Below, piece after piece: positions 41,095-53,799 of a DNA stretch of 64,000 bases; within the stretch, counting starts at the first letter, position 1; the number at the start of each line of letters is the position of its first letter. The notes beneath the pieces are model-generated. The model had not been told where the DNA came from, did not search any database, and saw only the letters and a program-made list of their open reading frames with translations. The stretch is from the NCBI GenBank assembly GCA_016165875.1, contig JABBOT010000007.1, forward strand, positions 8,031,245 to 8,095,244, in the 5' to 3' direction. The position numbers and the translations under genes were made by a program. The DNA comes from Acanthopleura granulata. Taxonomy: Eukaryota > Mollusca > Polyplacophora > Chitonida > Chitonidae.

Positions 41095-44000
41095 GCTTGG
41101 ATTGGGGCGCATCATTAAACCTGACTAGTCTTACGGGGAGTCGCATGTGCTTTCACTGTGACAAACATCCCGTGTAAACAGACCACACGGTGTAAGGTTA
41201 CCAGCCGCAGTCTTTATTGTCAGTGAACTGAAAAAAAGCTCCTGAAATGTATGTAGCTCCAGAAATGAATTATCCTTCCTTGGTTCAAGCGTACTTAGTC
41301 ACATGTTTGAACTACCCGACAATCTTATAACTCTGTCTTGTAGGTATGTGCCACATGCATAGAGAAGTTGCCTAACATACAAGAGAAAGCCTCTTGATAC
41401 TACATAAGTAAAGCGACCGTTGCTCATGCAAGATAGCAAAAATTACACATCTGATTTCATTCTCCCAAATCATCGGCCACGTTATGTACTAGGTGATACA
41501 TTGTCAACCACTGTCACAGCGGGTATGCCATCGTTATGGTTTTCACTGCTATGCTGAAATATATTTCTCAACAATACTAAGAAAATAAACACGTATGGTT
41601 ATAATTACGAAAGGTCAAGTAAAGGGGCTGATAAGTTGTCTGGATTACTCTGGAGGTAAGCGAAAAGATCAGATACTTATCAAACAAAAGACCAAATTTG
41701 AAAATATGAAAGGTCGTGACCTTCAATTTATTAAAAACAAACAAACAATACATTTACATGTTAAAATCACCGTCTTTTTTCAGAAACAATGTAGTTTATC
41801 TTGTTTTAGGATGCATTCGACAACCTTTTATGTGACCTTTACTATACTGGAAGGCACACAGCCTGGTATCAACTTCAGGTAATTTAGTATATAAATTATA
41901 ATAACAATGACGAAACAGAATTTCCTCAGAAATGGACAACTTTATTCATTGTTTATTGTGTATGTGTTTCCTGGAGAAAATCTCGACAGAAGACGTGAGA
42001 AAGTCACCATATTACAAGTCCGGGTAAAAATAATGCAACGATCGAGAAGGGAGTAGACTTGTAATTTCTCATCAATTGTTCAGTCGTGAACGCTGGAATT
42101 CAAATGTACCAATACATGTGGGTCAATTTTTATATGTATCTGTCTTGTGTTTTAATAGCAGTTAGTTCAATGTTACAAACAGTGACATGTCTGTACATCT
42201 CCGTACCATATATACTAAAAATCGACAAATTCGTCCAATTTAAATGAAGAAAGATAAATCACAATCAATTAGATCAATTTAGAAAAGAATACACTTTTTC
42301 CTTGCGAATTGTAAACTCTTGGGAGTTTTCAACCGTGATATTGTTTGAAGTAAGCAATCTCACATTTAGGGCTTGAGTTTTACAGTTTTACGTCGTCAGA
42401 TTTATGAACTGTGTTATCAATGAAGTTATCATCCGTGTTTTATCAACTTGTATTTTAAACTTTAATATCTTTGGAGTTATCAGTAATGTCAGTTTGGCGT
42501 CATCATTCGGGTTGTTCTTAACAGGCATAGCCATATGCAACTTTGCTCACCAAAACCATTGTGCTTAGAGCCCCACAGAAGAGAGATATACACTACCAGT
42601 CCAGCCGTGATTTATCGACAGCATCCTGTAAGGTCACTGGTCCAGACTGGCTAAAATCAGCAGTCAGCATAATTGACAATGTCCGGAAGAAGCAGTGACA
42701 CTGTTACCAAAACAGACGGCGAAGCACTTCTTCACTCTCCTGATTACATCCGCGCCTCAAAACTTTGATAACAGCTCCAGTGAGCTGTGATTCCAGAATC
42801 CTGAGGGTTGTCATCCTCACCCTCACCAAGAACCTCATTTATTTATTCATTTATATGAACGATGATTCAACATTTCCCTCAAGAGTTTTTCATTTCATGA
42901 CTGCCGTTTTCATGGGTGGAAGATTTCAAGGGTGGATCCAGTGAAAAATCATAAGAGGGGAAGGTCCGATTATCACAGAACAAGAGGCGAGAGCCCAGAA
43001 GACGACTAGGTCCGGGAAGCTTTACATCTTAGATTGCCGGAGAAATAAATTTACTTTCTGTATGGTAGTTCTAATAATGTACCTTTCGCTTCTTCGAGTG
43101 GCGCGTGAGTTACAATGTGTCATGTTCTAAAATGTCGATCTTCTGACTGAGGTCTTTTATCCGTCTTTTATCTTTAAAAGTAAGCCACAAAGCCAGCCAA
43201 AAGTTGCACAGAAGATCCCTGGCGTATTTACAGGCTTACTGATACCAAAAATTTCCCTGACCAGTTCGTTATTTCCCCTTTTCGCTTTTTAAACCACATT
43301 TCACACAAATGACAACAACAACATCATCTAAAACGGACGAAAAGGGCAAAGATGTGGTATCATTAAGTCCGTGTATACGCTAGAAATTTTCTGTGCAAAT
43401 TTTGCATGTCTATGTGGCTTACTTTTGAAGACATTTACCGATAAAAGCCCTCAGTCAGAAGATCGACAGTTTAGAACACAAAGAACACTGAAACAGTCGC
43501 GGCACTTACGCACAACTCGAAGTGTGGAGAGGTACATCATTGTAACTATCTGTATCGTATTACTTTTTACCTATTGAATGTTTCACTTACATATTTGGGC
43601 GTTGGTCATGATTCAGTCGTTGGAGACAACATTCTTTTGGCTAAAGTCTCTGAGTAAAGGTTGGCTAGGTTGTTCAAAAATACTAAACTTAAATGACGGC
43701 AGTTATTTCAGTGGCTGTGAGACGCCAAACGCCTGATGAACCCCGGGCCTCAGTCTGTTGCATGTCATTGACAAACTGGTGGCGACGCATATGTTGCCAA
43801 GTTAAGGCTGTTTAAACCGTCGTAGGAGGGTTCTTGGTACTTGTATCATGTTGTCTCCACGAGGGTGAACTCAATATTGGTAAATGCGATCTTACGCATT
43901 AAATGTCATGCTACTGGTTCAAAATAAACAAATAAAAATACTAAACCGCAATGAACTGCCTCGTCATAGATCATACTGCATGTGTTTACTTCATTTCATT

Positions 44001-44935
44001 TTAAGCCGTTTATTATTATTATTTTTTTAAATTTTCTTTTCAGAGGTTGCAGGGCTGGAGGGGGTGTCCTCCCCCCATCCCCTAAACCCCACAGTTTTCA
44101 AGACGACCAGTGCATAGCAAAAGACGTTCAAGCAAGAACTTTGTATGTGGACCGTTGCCTGACACCAAGTGCCCCCAAAACATTAAAACATCGGAGTATG
44201 CATGATTCGCTGTTTGTGTGTAGCCTTACGGCAGAGTGTCCATTGTATACCCAGAGGAAGAAGTCATCATATCAGCGACGACTATTGTACATGAAGCACG
44301 TTTTCTAAATATGAACCACGGCATTAAATCTTTATCACAAATCACGTATCTGCAATATCTGAATCCAGTTTCTCGTTTACCACATAAGATCATCTTTCTG
44401 ACATCCCCCATTCACATATGCAGGCTGTATATCTTCAGGTGTAGTCTGTTTGATAGGAGATATACCCATTTTAAACCGTGTGGGTGTCAGCTGAGATATA
44501 GTTCTGGCTATTTATCTCCCGCAGAGAACAATCTCTTTTGTCCAAGGGCTGACTACAGTAGTGAATAACGAATGACGCCGCGGTGAAAGAAATCTGAGGT
44601 AGACCATTCCGTGGACGCAACCGGGCAACTTCTTACTGACGACATTTTCTCTCATCAAGGGTCCTCGTAGCGGGGCATAGACGAGGAGTGTGCAATCGAG
44701 TTTCTTCTCTTCATTTCCCTTCCTACCGCCTTATCATTTTCAGTATTTATAAACACATATATTATAAAAGCACACGACGGTGAGCATGAAATATACCCAG
44801 CGCTTCATTAAGCACATTGATCTGACTTGATACATTGTAATCACAAACAAGCACTTATGGCTGATGATATATTTATTATAGAACTGACCCTAAAACATGT
44901 TATCGGTCTTACCGACTTATTTCGTAGCGGTTTAA
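41095..44935. repeat. Duplicated block C (diverged copy of parts of 29.2-35.0 kb)
   Basis: Ordered matches: 41095-41255 to 29250-29350 (TACGCTTGGATTGG, AAGGTTACCA, CAGTGAACTGAAAAAAA-like); 41985-42120 to 30955-31100; 42395-42800 to 33400-33925 (TCATTCGG, CCTGATTACATCCGC, CAAAACTTTGAT); 44588-44935 to 34685-35010. Interiors have large indels. No coding support; frames up to 110 codons near 44236-44568 are not conserved. Confidence 0.65.
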
Positions 44936-44960
44936 ACACAGATGGAGATCGGTAGACCAG

Positions 44961-45167
44961 GGGCCTGTTTCACAAAGTGCTAGTGGACTTAATCCTAACG
45001 TTCGTATCTGAATTAAACTGTGAAATACAAGCATCAAATGATTCATTGATTCTATGATGTGATAGCTCGATTTCAGCCAAGGCTGAACATACAGCATCGG
45101 ATATTTTGTTTTCTAGAAAAGATTAGAGTTTTGGGCTTTAGCCCAAAATCGGTTTGTAAAGCAGGCC
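44961..45167. mobile_element. MITE with GGCCTGTTTCACAAAG ends
   Basis: About 207 bp bounded by GGGCCTGTTTCACAAAG and the inverse TTTGTAAAGCAGGCC. The interior includes a small palindrome TTTTGGGCTTTAGCCCAAAA. A short related end (CCCGTTTCACTAAGCTCC) occurs at 51568. Ends of this kind are frequent on marine invertebrate MITEs in my recollection. Confidence 0.7.
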
Positions 45168-45290
45168 TAAGGTGATGACGCTCACTCTTACGCACTCACG
45201 TAGGGCCATGGTGACTATAAGCAGACGACGGCGCTAGTATTAGCGCAGTATAACAGTCGTTGAAGACGTTGCATCGATATGGTGCGCGAA

Positions 45291-45390
45291 AGTTCTTCAG
45301 TAACTTGCCAATGTCTTAACCCGAGGTACACCAAACGTCTCCACTTGTAAAACTGTGTGGTGTTCAGCAACAATCAAATAAATAAATAAA
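45291..45390 (+). repeat. SINE 3' end fragment
   Basis: AGTTCTTCAGTAACTTGCCA, then diverged core, GGTGTTCAGCAACAATCAAA and the AAATAAATAAATAAA tail. Confidence 0.6.
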
Positions 45391-48300
45391 CATCGTACAG
45401 TGGCGTAAGGTAAATTAACGATAGTTTGCAAATGGTTATACGTAACCTGTGAAATGCGACCTTCAAGTACTACAATTATATAAAACATACACAATCAACA
45501 GAAACAATAACTAAATATATTTTTTACAGATATTACAGCAGAAAACCAGTCGAAACACCAGGAGTCTAAATAGACAAGTCTCAGTCAACAGAAACAGGTA
45601 AATCCACAGCGGAAAGTTACAATCTAATAAAGACGGTGGCACTACATATTTATTAATAAGTACATAAAGAGAAGCAGCTTACACGCCCACCCGCACAAAT
45701 GCTTAAAGGAATAGGCAGCCAATCAAACCCTAGACTTTTGCTTATTATTTGCTTAAAATTCAAATATTTTTGTCATGTCTCTTGCAAGAAAAAACACGAT
45801 TAAACTTATGCGTTATACAGACCTTCCATCTCGACACAGCCATTGTTTGAGGCTGTGCCACCATTAGCCAATCAAAACGGTTTTTACATACGGTTCTTGG
45901 AAAGTCGCTCACGTATAGGACCCACCATAGGTTTTTCTCAACAAATGTTAAAACCACAGTTGATTTTTTGTGATTTCTAACTATTGACAGGCACATAAAT
46001 TAATATCCAGGAGTAGACTTTTGACATTAAACTTATTTCATCTGACATGGTAAATTTGTAAGTATTTCACCTTTTGTCTGTCTTTAAAATAACATTCTAT
46101 CACACCAGTAAAATGTTTAACCCAGGAAGCATAGACCAGCGTCTCGCCCAAAACGAAGGAAGCATACAAGTTTCTCTTGCAGGCAATAACGCAGACAATG
46201 TTCCCTGTGACACCTAGACTCGTCCAAATTAATGTTGAACAGCTAGTTGTCCAATATATCCTGTGCCTTTGCAAATTAAAAACACAACATATCAAATTTA
46301 ATGCCAAAGTTCACACATTAAAAAACAATATTACGTGACGTCTTCGGACGTATCCAGTGTGCGGTATTGAGAGAAGAAGGATAAAGTTTTATGCTTTCAG
46401 GTAGGACTTCATTAAGTCTGACCTTTTTGTGATCGCCTGTGGAACCTGTTTTGCTTACAATGCATGACACAGCAGGAAAACACTGGAGTGGTACAACATG
46501 ACAAGGCTAAAGGGCATACAGCTCCATTATTTTACCAAAATAAAAAAAATCTGGTAAAAATATCTGTATATTAACGCTTTCCCCTAAATTTCCGATGTGT
46601 TTGTAAGGAAATAAAAAAGTTTGTCATTTTTGGGAAAATACATTAGATATATTCAAGACAAACAGTCGGTCGGTCCGTTTTTTCTTTTGCATATGTAAAG
46701 CATTTTCGCAAAATAGCGCTGTGAGGAGTTTGAAGACAATAGTGGTTCTCTGGGTGCTCATACGCATTGACCATATCTCAGAATATGGTGTTTTTGCAAA
46801 ACCACCTAGACGCACAAATTATTTAATGTTTTCCACTAAACATCAATCATGTGAAAGTTTTGTACTTGAATAAGGAAAACAGAGCAGCTTTCACGACTTG
46901 TAACCGTAATGTTCATTATTTTGTTCCCTCTTCCTTTACGGGAAAGATGCAGTAATGTCAGTTGCAATCTACCCCAGTATACATGGGCTGTGTCGATGCC
47001 ATTTTTTCTCATGTTTGGATTCACCTTACTGTTGGTCTGTCAATTGTGAGACAAATCAAACCCAAGCGATCAGATCCCTAACCTGACAAATATCTCTCCT
47101 TGAATGATCTCTCTCTTGTTTGAAAAGATTACCTCCTAATCAAAGACTACTTTGTTCAGTGGCACATGGAAGACAAGAGTACTGACCATGCGGTCGTCTG
47201 TTTGGACAATTTTCGCCCAAAATCACTCAGCATGTTGACACAGTAATGTCTGAAAACGTTAGGCTTCAACTTTGACATAAGACGGCTCACAGGTATGCCG
47301 CCACCCAGATTTAAGCAATCGTAAATTTATAGGTCTATATCCGCGCGCCCAGTTTCTTCGGAATGATTGCCAAATTTATCTCGCTCAGCCAGATTAATGT
47401 CCGTTCACGCCTCACGGTTCTATTATTTTCTACAAAGGTTTTCCTCGCGTCTCACATTTAAAATAGACAAAAGCAAATATGGAGTGTAAACTGAGTTTCT
47501 GTCAGCCGAGACTTTTTTGCGCAAGATGTTTACGTCACTGTATGAATGGTAATGCTGTTTGCAAATTTAAAATTCCCTAAGAGAAGAGATCGTTGGAAAA
47601 AAATTGGGTCTGTATTCCACTTTACCATAGGATGAATCATCCAACGTGACGAAAAGTTTTTCATATGACATACATATGTATTTATTTCAAATTTTAACCT
47701 GCGATTTCAAATATTTCATGGTTGTTGCTTTTTTTAAGTGGACTTGGCATCTTTAGCTTTGTTACACTGGATAATGTTCCATGATGATCTTTAGCTGAAA
47801 ACAGAAGCAAGATAGACGAGCTGCATTAGGTGGGCCCAAAAGCTAATTTTTGCCATTTTTGGGTCATGAGAATGAATTTTGCGAATTTCAGCCAGATAAA
47901 CGTCTGTTCAGAAGCAACGGTCTTCTTTGGGACGAACTTGCGATTATTTGTACACGTTTATAACTAGTGCTTATGTCTGGTTTTGCACATGCAGTATTAT
48001 TAGTGTACGAGTAATTAATATGCGATGTAAAGTTCATTATCCATTAGACATGCCATGAATACGTTCAAACAAAAATATAGGTATCTCAGTTGTGCTTTAA
48101 TTTCAGCTGATCATAAAAGCATCAGTAGTTAACATCACTGCTTATACAACTCTAGTTCAGGATTAAGCGTCTGACACACAGTTATGGCACAGATCGCAAG
48201 AGACCCAGAAAGCTGTGTTCCTATTTGGCAACAAGGATATCATAATGGCTGTGGGGTTTTAGACACATTAATTGAGGGCGTTACATGGAGCATCCTTGAC

Positions 48301-49229
48301 ACAATAGTTTTGAAGGAAAAGCTTGTAATGTAGATTAAAATGATCAGTGTTAATAATTTTTAGTTGCCATTCCCGGACATGTCAATAACTTTTTCTGGCG
48401 ATGTGGCTTCAAGTAGAAAAGTCATTGCTGTGGGTGTAGGTCAAAATTTCATCTTGGGATGGGCCATGGCGACATCTGGCTGACCGGTTTTGTTCCCCGA
48501 ACAAGAATGGCCATGAAAGTGGTCTGTGTTGTCGTTTCTGACTTTTGATAAGAGTGTTCAAGTGAAAACTACACGGCCGCAATGAACATTTCCGCCCACG
48601 AGCGTGGTGTATCACTAAAGACCCACATAACCAACGATGAGCACGACATGGAAGGAGAGGTTGCCACAAAAATTAGGGAAGTTCAATCAATATATTTATA
48701 GTTAGTGCGCACATTTCCAGTCGGCGTCAGCTTACCCAGATACGCTCAAATTTCCATTACTATAAATCTCCTACGGTAAGCTATTATATAGCTGGGGATA
48801 ATTTGCAGTCTTATTTGCGTATACATGCAAGTAGTTTGAATGCATGTTCCACGCTGCTCACTACACTCTCTTTATGTCACTACCGTCAAAAGGACAAGTT
48901 TGACTTGTGAATCCAGCGTCACACAAGTGGGGCACAGTCCCTAGTCCTGTAAATAATAAGACGCGCCACTTAGCAATTGTGGTCATAAAAAAGTAGGCGA
49001 GATGTTGGTCAGTAAGTTCTGACTGAGACAACGTTCAAGTGAGGTATCTTTTACCGATAGTTCTAACTGTTGTCAAAATGCCCTTAACTGATACATCAAA
49101 ACACAAACGAGGGAATGAGTAGTTTACAAATGAGGGTTACTTTTCCTTGAGAAATTTTTGAAACCATTGTATGTTTAGGTGCTGGCTGATGTTGCTACAT
49201 CTAATATAAGAAAGCCTAAATGAGCTGCA
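45391..49229. other. Non-genic stretch
   Basis: Scattered short frames (at most about 90 codons) without recognisable motifs. No strong repeat seen by eye. Confidence 0.5.
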
Positions 49230-49365
49230 CTTTATTTATTTAATTGATTGGTGTTTTACGCCGTACTCAAGAACATTTCACTTGTACGACGGCGTCCAGC
49301 AGTATGGTGGTAGGAAACCGGGCACAAGCCGGGGGAAACTCACGACTATGCAAATATTGCTGGTG
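49230..49365 (-). repeat. SINE, truncated
   Basis: TTTATTTATTTAATTGATTG tail, GTGTTTTACGCCGTACTCAA, ACGACGGCGTCCAGCAGTAT, GCCGGGGGAAACTCACGAC; 5' half missing. Confidence 0.85.
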
Positions 49366-52300
49366 AAATGAGCTATCGTGTTCAATCTTTGCTTGTATGA
49401 CACAAGAATGTTAACTGTTTACTTTCTGTTTGTGACCCAGTTATACTCACGACGATTTTTCCAACGCCCACATTTTCTCATGCACTTAACACACCTTTTC
49501 AGCTGTGTAGGACTTTATACACTGTTAATCCACAGGGCAATAGTAACACACGTGGTCTTGGTATCCTCGGGAGCTGTAAATGGGATGACATTCACTTCCG
49601 CATCTTAGAAGAAACAAGAATTCAGATTTCCTTTCAATTTGTTTCATTCTTTGTTGTTTACCCTGTATGACTTGACAAGTTACGAAAGGCTGATTTACGA
49701 AGTTTTGTGCATTTATATTAGTTTTACAACGCCGTAGTCACTAGCACACATGGCAACTTTTTAGAAAATGAGATCTGTATGGAATGAGTTTAAAAGCTGA
49801 GATACACATAATTAGATACATGCTTAAAATAAAGACAGGCGCGTGACAAAAAACTGAAAGTGTCTAGTTATGGTCGTAAGCACCCATTTCGGATTACCTC
49901 CAGGCGATTGTTTTTCTGCGATACCAAGAATCATCGGCCTAGGTGATAATCCCAGCATTAATCCTACCGTTTTCCCACGTGAGCTTCATGACAAAGAAAC
50001 CAAGAACTGGAAGTCAGATAGAATTTGGCCGGAATACGGATATCAGTTAGGACTAACAAAAGCTGTGACTAGCAAAGGTTGGGGTATCGTCGCCTGATTA
50101 ACAAGTTTCTTTTCTTTAAGGCTGTGCATTTCAAAGACTTGGCTCTCTGCCTCGAGGTAGCCCATCCTGGCGTGAACACATATCTGTATGGCAGTGTAGG
50201 CTATATATGTCGTGTTTGTGTCGCTGAAACATTGTAGTTTCTTTAATGGTTCTTTTACCAGATCTTCTAGGCATGGGTCATGGCTCTTCGAGCGCGGTCT
50301 GAGGGTCAGACGTCCAGTGAACTACTTATCGAAACACCCCTTATCTCGTACTTATCCGGGTTAGCTTCCGCTCTTGCACTATTCTCGTTTACGCCGGAGT
50401 CTACAGCAATACCGTTTGCTCGTTAGAATCTGTTATTAGTGCCAGGAACAGATGTTCTTATTACAAAACCTGATTATTGAAACACAGGCGATATTTTTAT
50501 GCCTTTTATATTAGCCAACAAAAGCGTATTGTCATGTTTTGGAGACAACCTGTGGTTGATAGAATTTTTTAACGCACTATTCCTACAATAACTAATGAAA
50601 TGCTCTTTTTTTTGCTTCACTTACGCAAGTCACAATATATCAAACATATACAAAACAAACAGTTTAATCAAATAAACAACGTAACTTAGTTAACATGTGA
50701 TTAAAATCTCGAACGAAGTTATACTCATACGGAGGCAAATGTAAATAAGTTGTGTCAGCTTTTAGATGTTTTATGACTGCCACACATGATGTGTTTTTAT
50801 GTATATTATGTAAAATGTCTTCGATGTTATATGTAAGATGTCTCTAGCAAAATATCTCTTATCAACTTTTTGATGTGTTTTCAGATATTTTAATATGTCA
50901 TACATTGGTCAGGGCGAATTTTTCAGTGCTTCACACCTCAACCAATTTCAGCGTTTTTTGTGGCCATATAATCTTCAGTAGCTTTTTAACCATTCTCCTT
51001 CACCAACTATTGTCCATGTTTTGTTAATTTAAGTTGAGGAGAATTTTTGCAGTGATATAAGACGGAACTGACAACCAAAGCACAGCTAACATACATGTTT
51101 GATTATCGACCCCATATAAAGTAAAATGGTACACGATGTGGAATGTGACTTTATTCATACGCCTAGAACATTCAGTGGGTATTTGCGTCATCATTGAGAA
51201 TTGTTGACTGCTTTTCTTAGCATGAATCCGTCCTTATCTTTATATTTTATATATTTTCTCAGTTCTTTGGTGATTAGTTATATTTGTCTTTTTTAGAAAC
51301 TGATCTTACCATTTTTGTTAGCGGTTGGTATACGAATGGCGATTTTGTCGCCCAGATTTAATATGGAAATGTATTTAGAACAAGCTTAAAATGAGTTTCT
51401 GACAGCTCTGTCAGCTCTGTGAGAAGAACATGGGTTAACCCTCATTAGAATAATATGAGGTGGCCATCGGGATTCAGAGGCTCAGACTATAGAAGCTGGA
51501 AGGAGTTAGTGCATGTATCAATATTTAAACACGCCATACAAAGGCTTGGTGAACATCTCAGACGCCCGTTTCACTAAGCTCCAAAAGCACTAAGCAGATG
51601 CAATGCATCATCGTTATGTCAGTTCTGACAACTATTTCAAAGTTATGTTTACAAGACCCAGTCATTTTGGACTTTCACAGATGCTGTAAGAAAAGTTATC
51701 TCTTGAAATGAATATTGACAGGAATGACAGCCTTCCTGAATGCTTCAGGGTGTACATTTCCGCCGATATTAAAAGCCTTCAATACGGGAAAGGTATGAAC
51801 TCTTTCACTACACGAAAGGATAACTACTCATTTAGTTCAATGTATATTCACTAATGAGATCAAAGTTAAGCAATTAATAAAGAACTGCAATGTCCTACGT
51901 AATCATGTCACGTACGTTTCATAAAGCCACAGCCTAGCACATAAGAAATGGAATGGAACACGCTAATCTGTCTTTATGGATTGCCGGTCTAGACTGTATG
52001 CGCTGTATCGTTAATTTGCAGATTTTGCAAACTATCGCAGACTTTTGTCTCCTTTTCACCTCGCTTGGCGCCCAGCGCTGGATGTAGACTCTGGTATGTT
52101 CTGCTATGATGTCACTATACGGTAATGTCATTGGCAGAGAGTTCTTAAACCTTCCTTTTAATTTTGACAACATTTATTGCGACTTTCCGTCATCATTGAT
52201 CACGGTCGTTGTACTGCTTCTCTGCATGAATCCCCGACAGGCCTATTGTCTATCTGTATACACTTTCTTAGTTCTATGGCCGTTGGAGTTGATGGTTGTG

Positions 52301-52804
52301 TTCGAAGTCAATCCTGCAATTTGGAACGTCCATTTTAGTTGAGACGGTACACTAATATCTGTTTCAACGACAGAGGCGTCTTCCAGACAAGAATCCATCA
52401 TGTTACGCGATTGCACCCGTGAGACACTTAATTAGTTGAAGATGTCATATGGAAATGACGCGGCTTCTGCGACGAAGACATCCAGGGAGGTGTGCATCCT
52501 TCGTAGACATGTGCACAACAGCTGAGCACTGGAAGGAAGATTGGAGTGTGAGTGTGGTAAAGTGGGAGTTACTGTGGGCAAACTACATGCATTTTTTAAT
52601 CCGTTACGAAAGGAGCCATTAAGACCGATGACTTAATTTAGAGTCAATATAATAAATATGTTCAGCGTTAAATGCCTGTATGATTAGTGTTTGTGTGATT
52701 ATCAAGTAGCTTTGAAGTGCATGGAGAGCATTTCATGGTGTTAGATCCTACATTCCTCGTCTGTGCGCCATTCCAGGGAGACAGCGAGAGAAAATACCGT
52801 CAGT
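49366..52804. other. Non-genic stretch left of the Polinton
   Basis: No gene or strong repeat recognised. A 75-codon plus frame at 49870-50097 is the most protein-like piece but matches no family I know. Confidence 0.5.
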
Positions 52805-52989
52805 AGTATACCTAATAGGGGTTCTGGCACACTTCCCACCAGGGCCCTCCCCACCCCATGGGGGAGCCCCAACCCAAGCTCAACGCAAGCTCAAGCCATG
52901 TGGTGTTCTCATGCACAACGTTTTGTGAATTACTTATGTACACAAACGGGTTTTCACATTCAGAGATAATTGCCATAGGCCGACCGACC
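52805..52989 (+). repeat. Polinton left terminal inverted repeat
   Basis: Begins AGTATACCTAATAGG and pairs with the reverse complement of 63231-63417. Landmarks shared: GGGCCCTCCCCACCCCA, CCCAACCCAAG, TGTGGTGTTC, CACAAACGGG, TTCACATTCAGAG, TTGCCATAGGCCGACCGACC. About 80 percent identical by eye. Confidence 0.93.
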
Positions 52990-53039
52990 CTCTGTTACTC
53001 ACCAAACAAAAACATAACATAGCTCGACGCCGAAAGAAA

Positions 53040-53700
53040 AGATATCATCGACTGCGACGGTTCACCTCTTCTATCCCGAGGCCATTCTGCGGCCCGACAA
53101 TAATCTCTCTACCCGGTGGCTACAGTTCGCGCGGAGACGATCTTCGCGAATGAAATGACGCATGAAGAACATGGTGACACCGTATCTACCACCATGCGAG
53201 AGCGCATTCAGAGAATCATATACCTGCTCCGTAGGAGGATCCACGATTACGCAGTGATCGCCCACGAGATCATCGCAGATCCGACTTGGCCGCAACCTGA
53301 TGGAAAACGCACTCACTGCGCAGCGAACCATGGCTTCTAGTATCCAGCCCAATCTCACACAAACCGACGCTGCAATTAGAGAAAAGTGGGGGTATGGTAT
53401 AGCAATGACCATGAAAGGACAGCGTAATTGTGAATGGTTTCTTGTCGGCTCCCGAGAGCACAGCGGAAAAAGCTGCCTTGGCGATTTCTGTAGTCTCCAT
53501 CTTGCACGAATGCTCATGAACTCCCCCCTCATGATGCCCTGTGTAACACCGGGACACCTATGCGAGCCTTGTGGGCTCAAAAATATCTTGTTAGAGCTGA
53601 AGCCCGGCAAGGCGTATCCACTTCCTTGTAATGGGTGAGCTCCAACAGCGGTTAGCTTGGGCAAAGAACGTGCCCGAGTTTGTACGCTGTAAGCCCTCAA
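53040..53700 (+). pseudogene. Left-arm Polinton region, unassigned frame
   Basis: A plus frame (53116-53340) reads TTMRERIQRIIYLLRRRIHD then YAVIAHEIIADPTWPQPDGK and stops. It looks protein-like and is element-specific, but I cannot assign it. The 266-codon minus frame here lacks recognisable motifs and is probably a shadow. Confidence 0.35.
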
Positions 53701-53799
53701 TCCTCTTTTCCACTTAGAGGAAAGTGTGTCTACCGTATATCCAACTATAACCGCCATGGCGACTATGGATGAAAATATCGACCAGTTACACACAGAAAT

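Noticed and set aside
49870..50097. 75-codon plus frame with protein-like composition
   Set aside because: No motif, no splice partners and no second copy; insufficient to call an exon.
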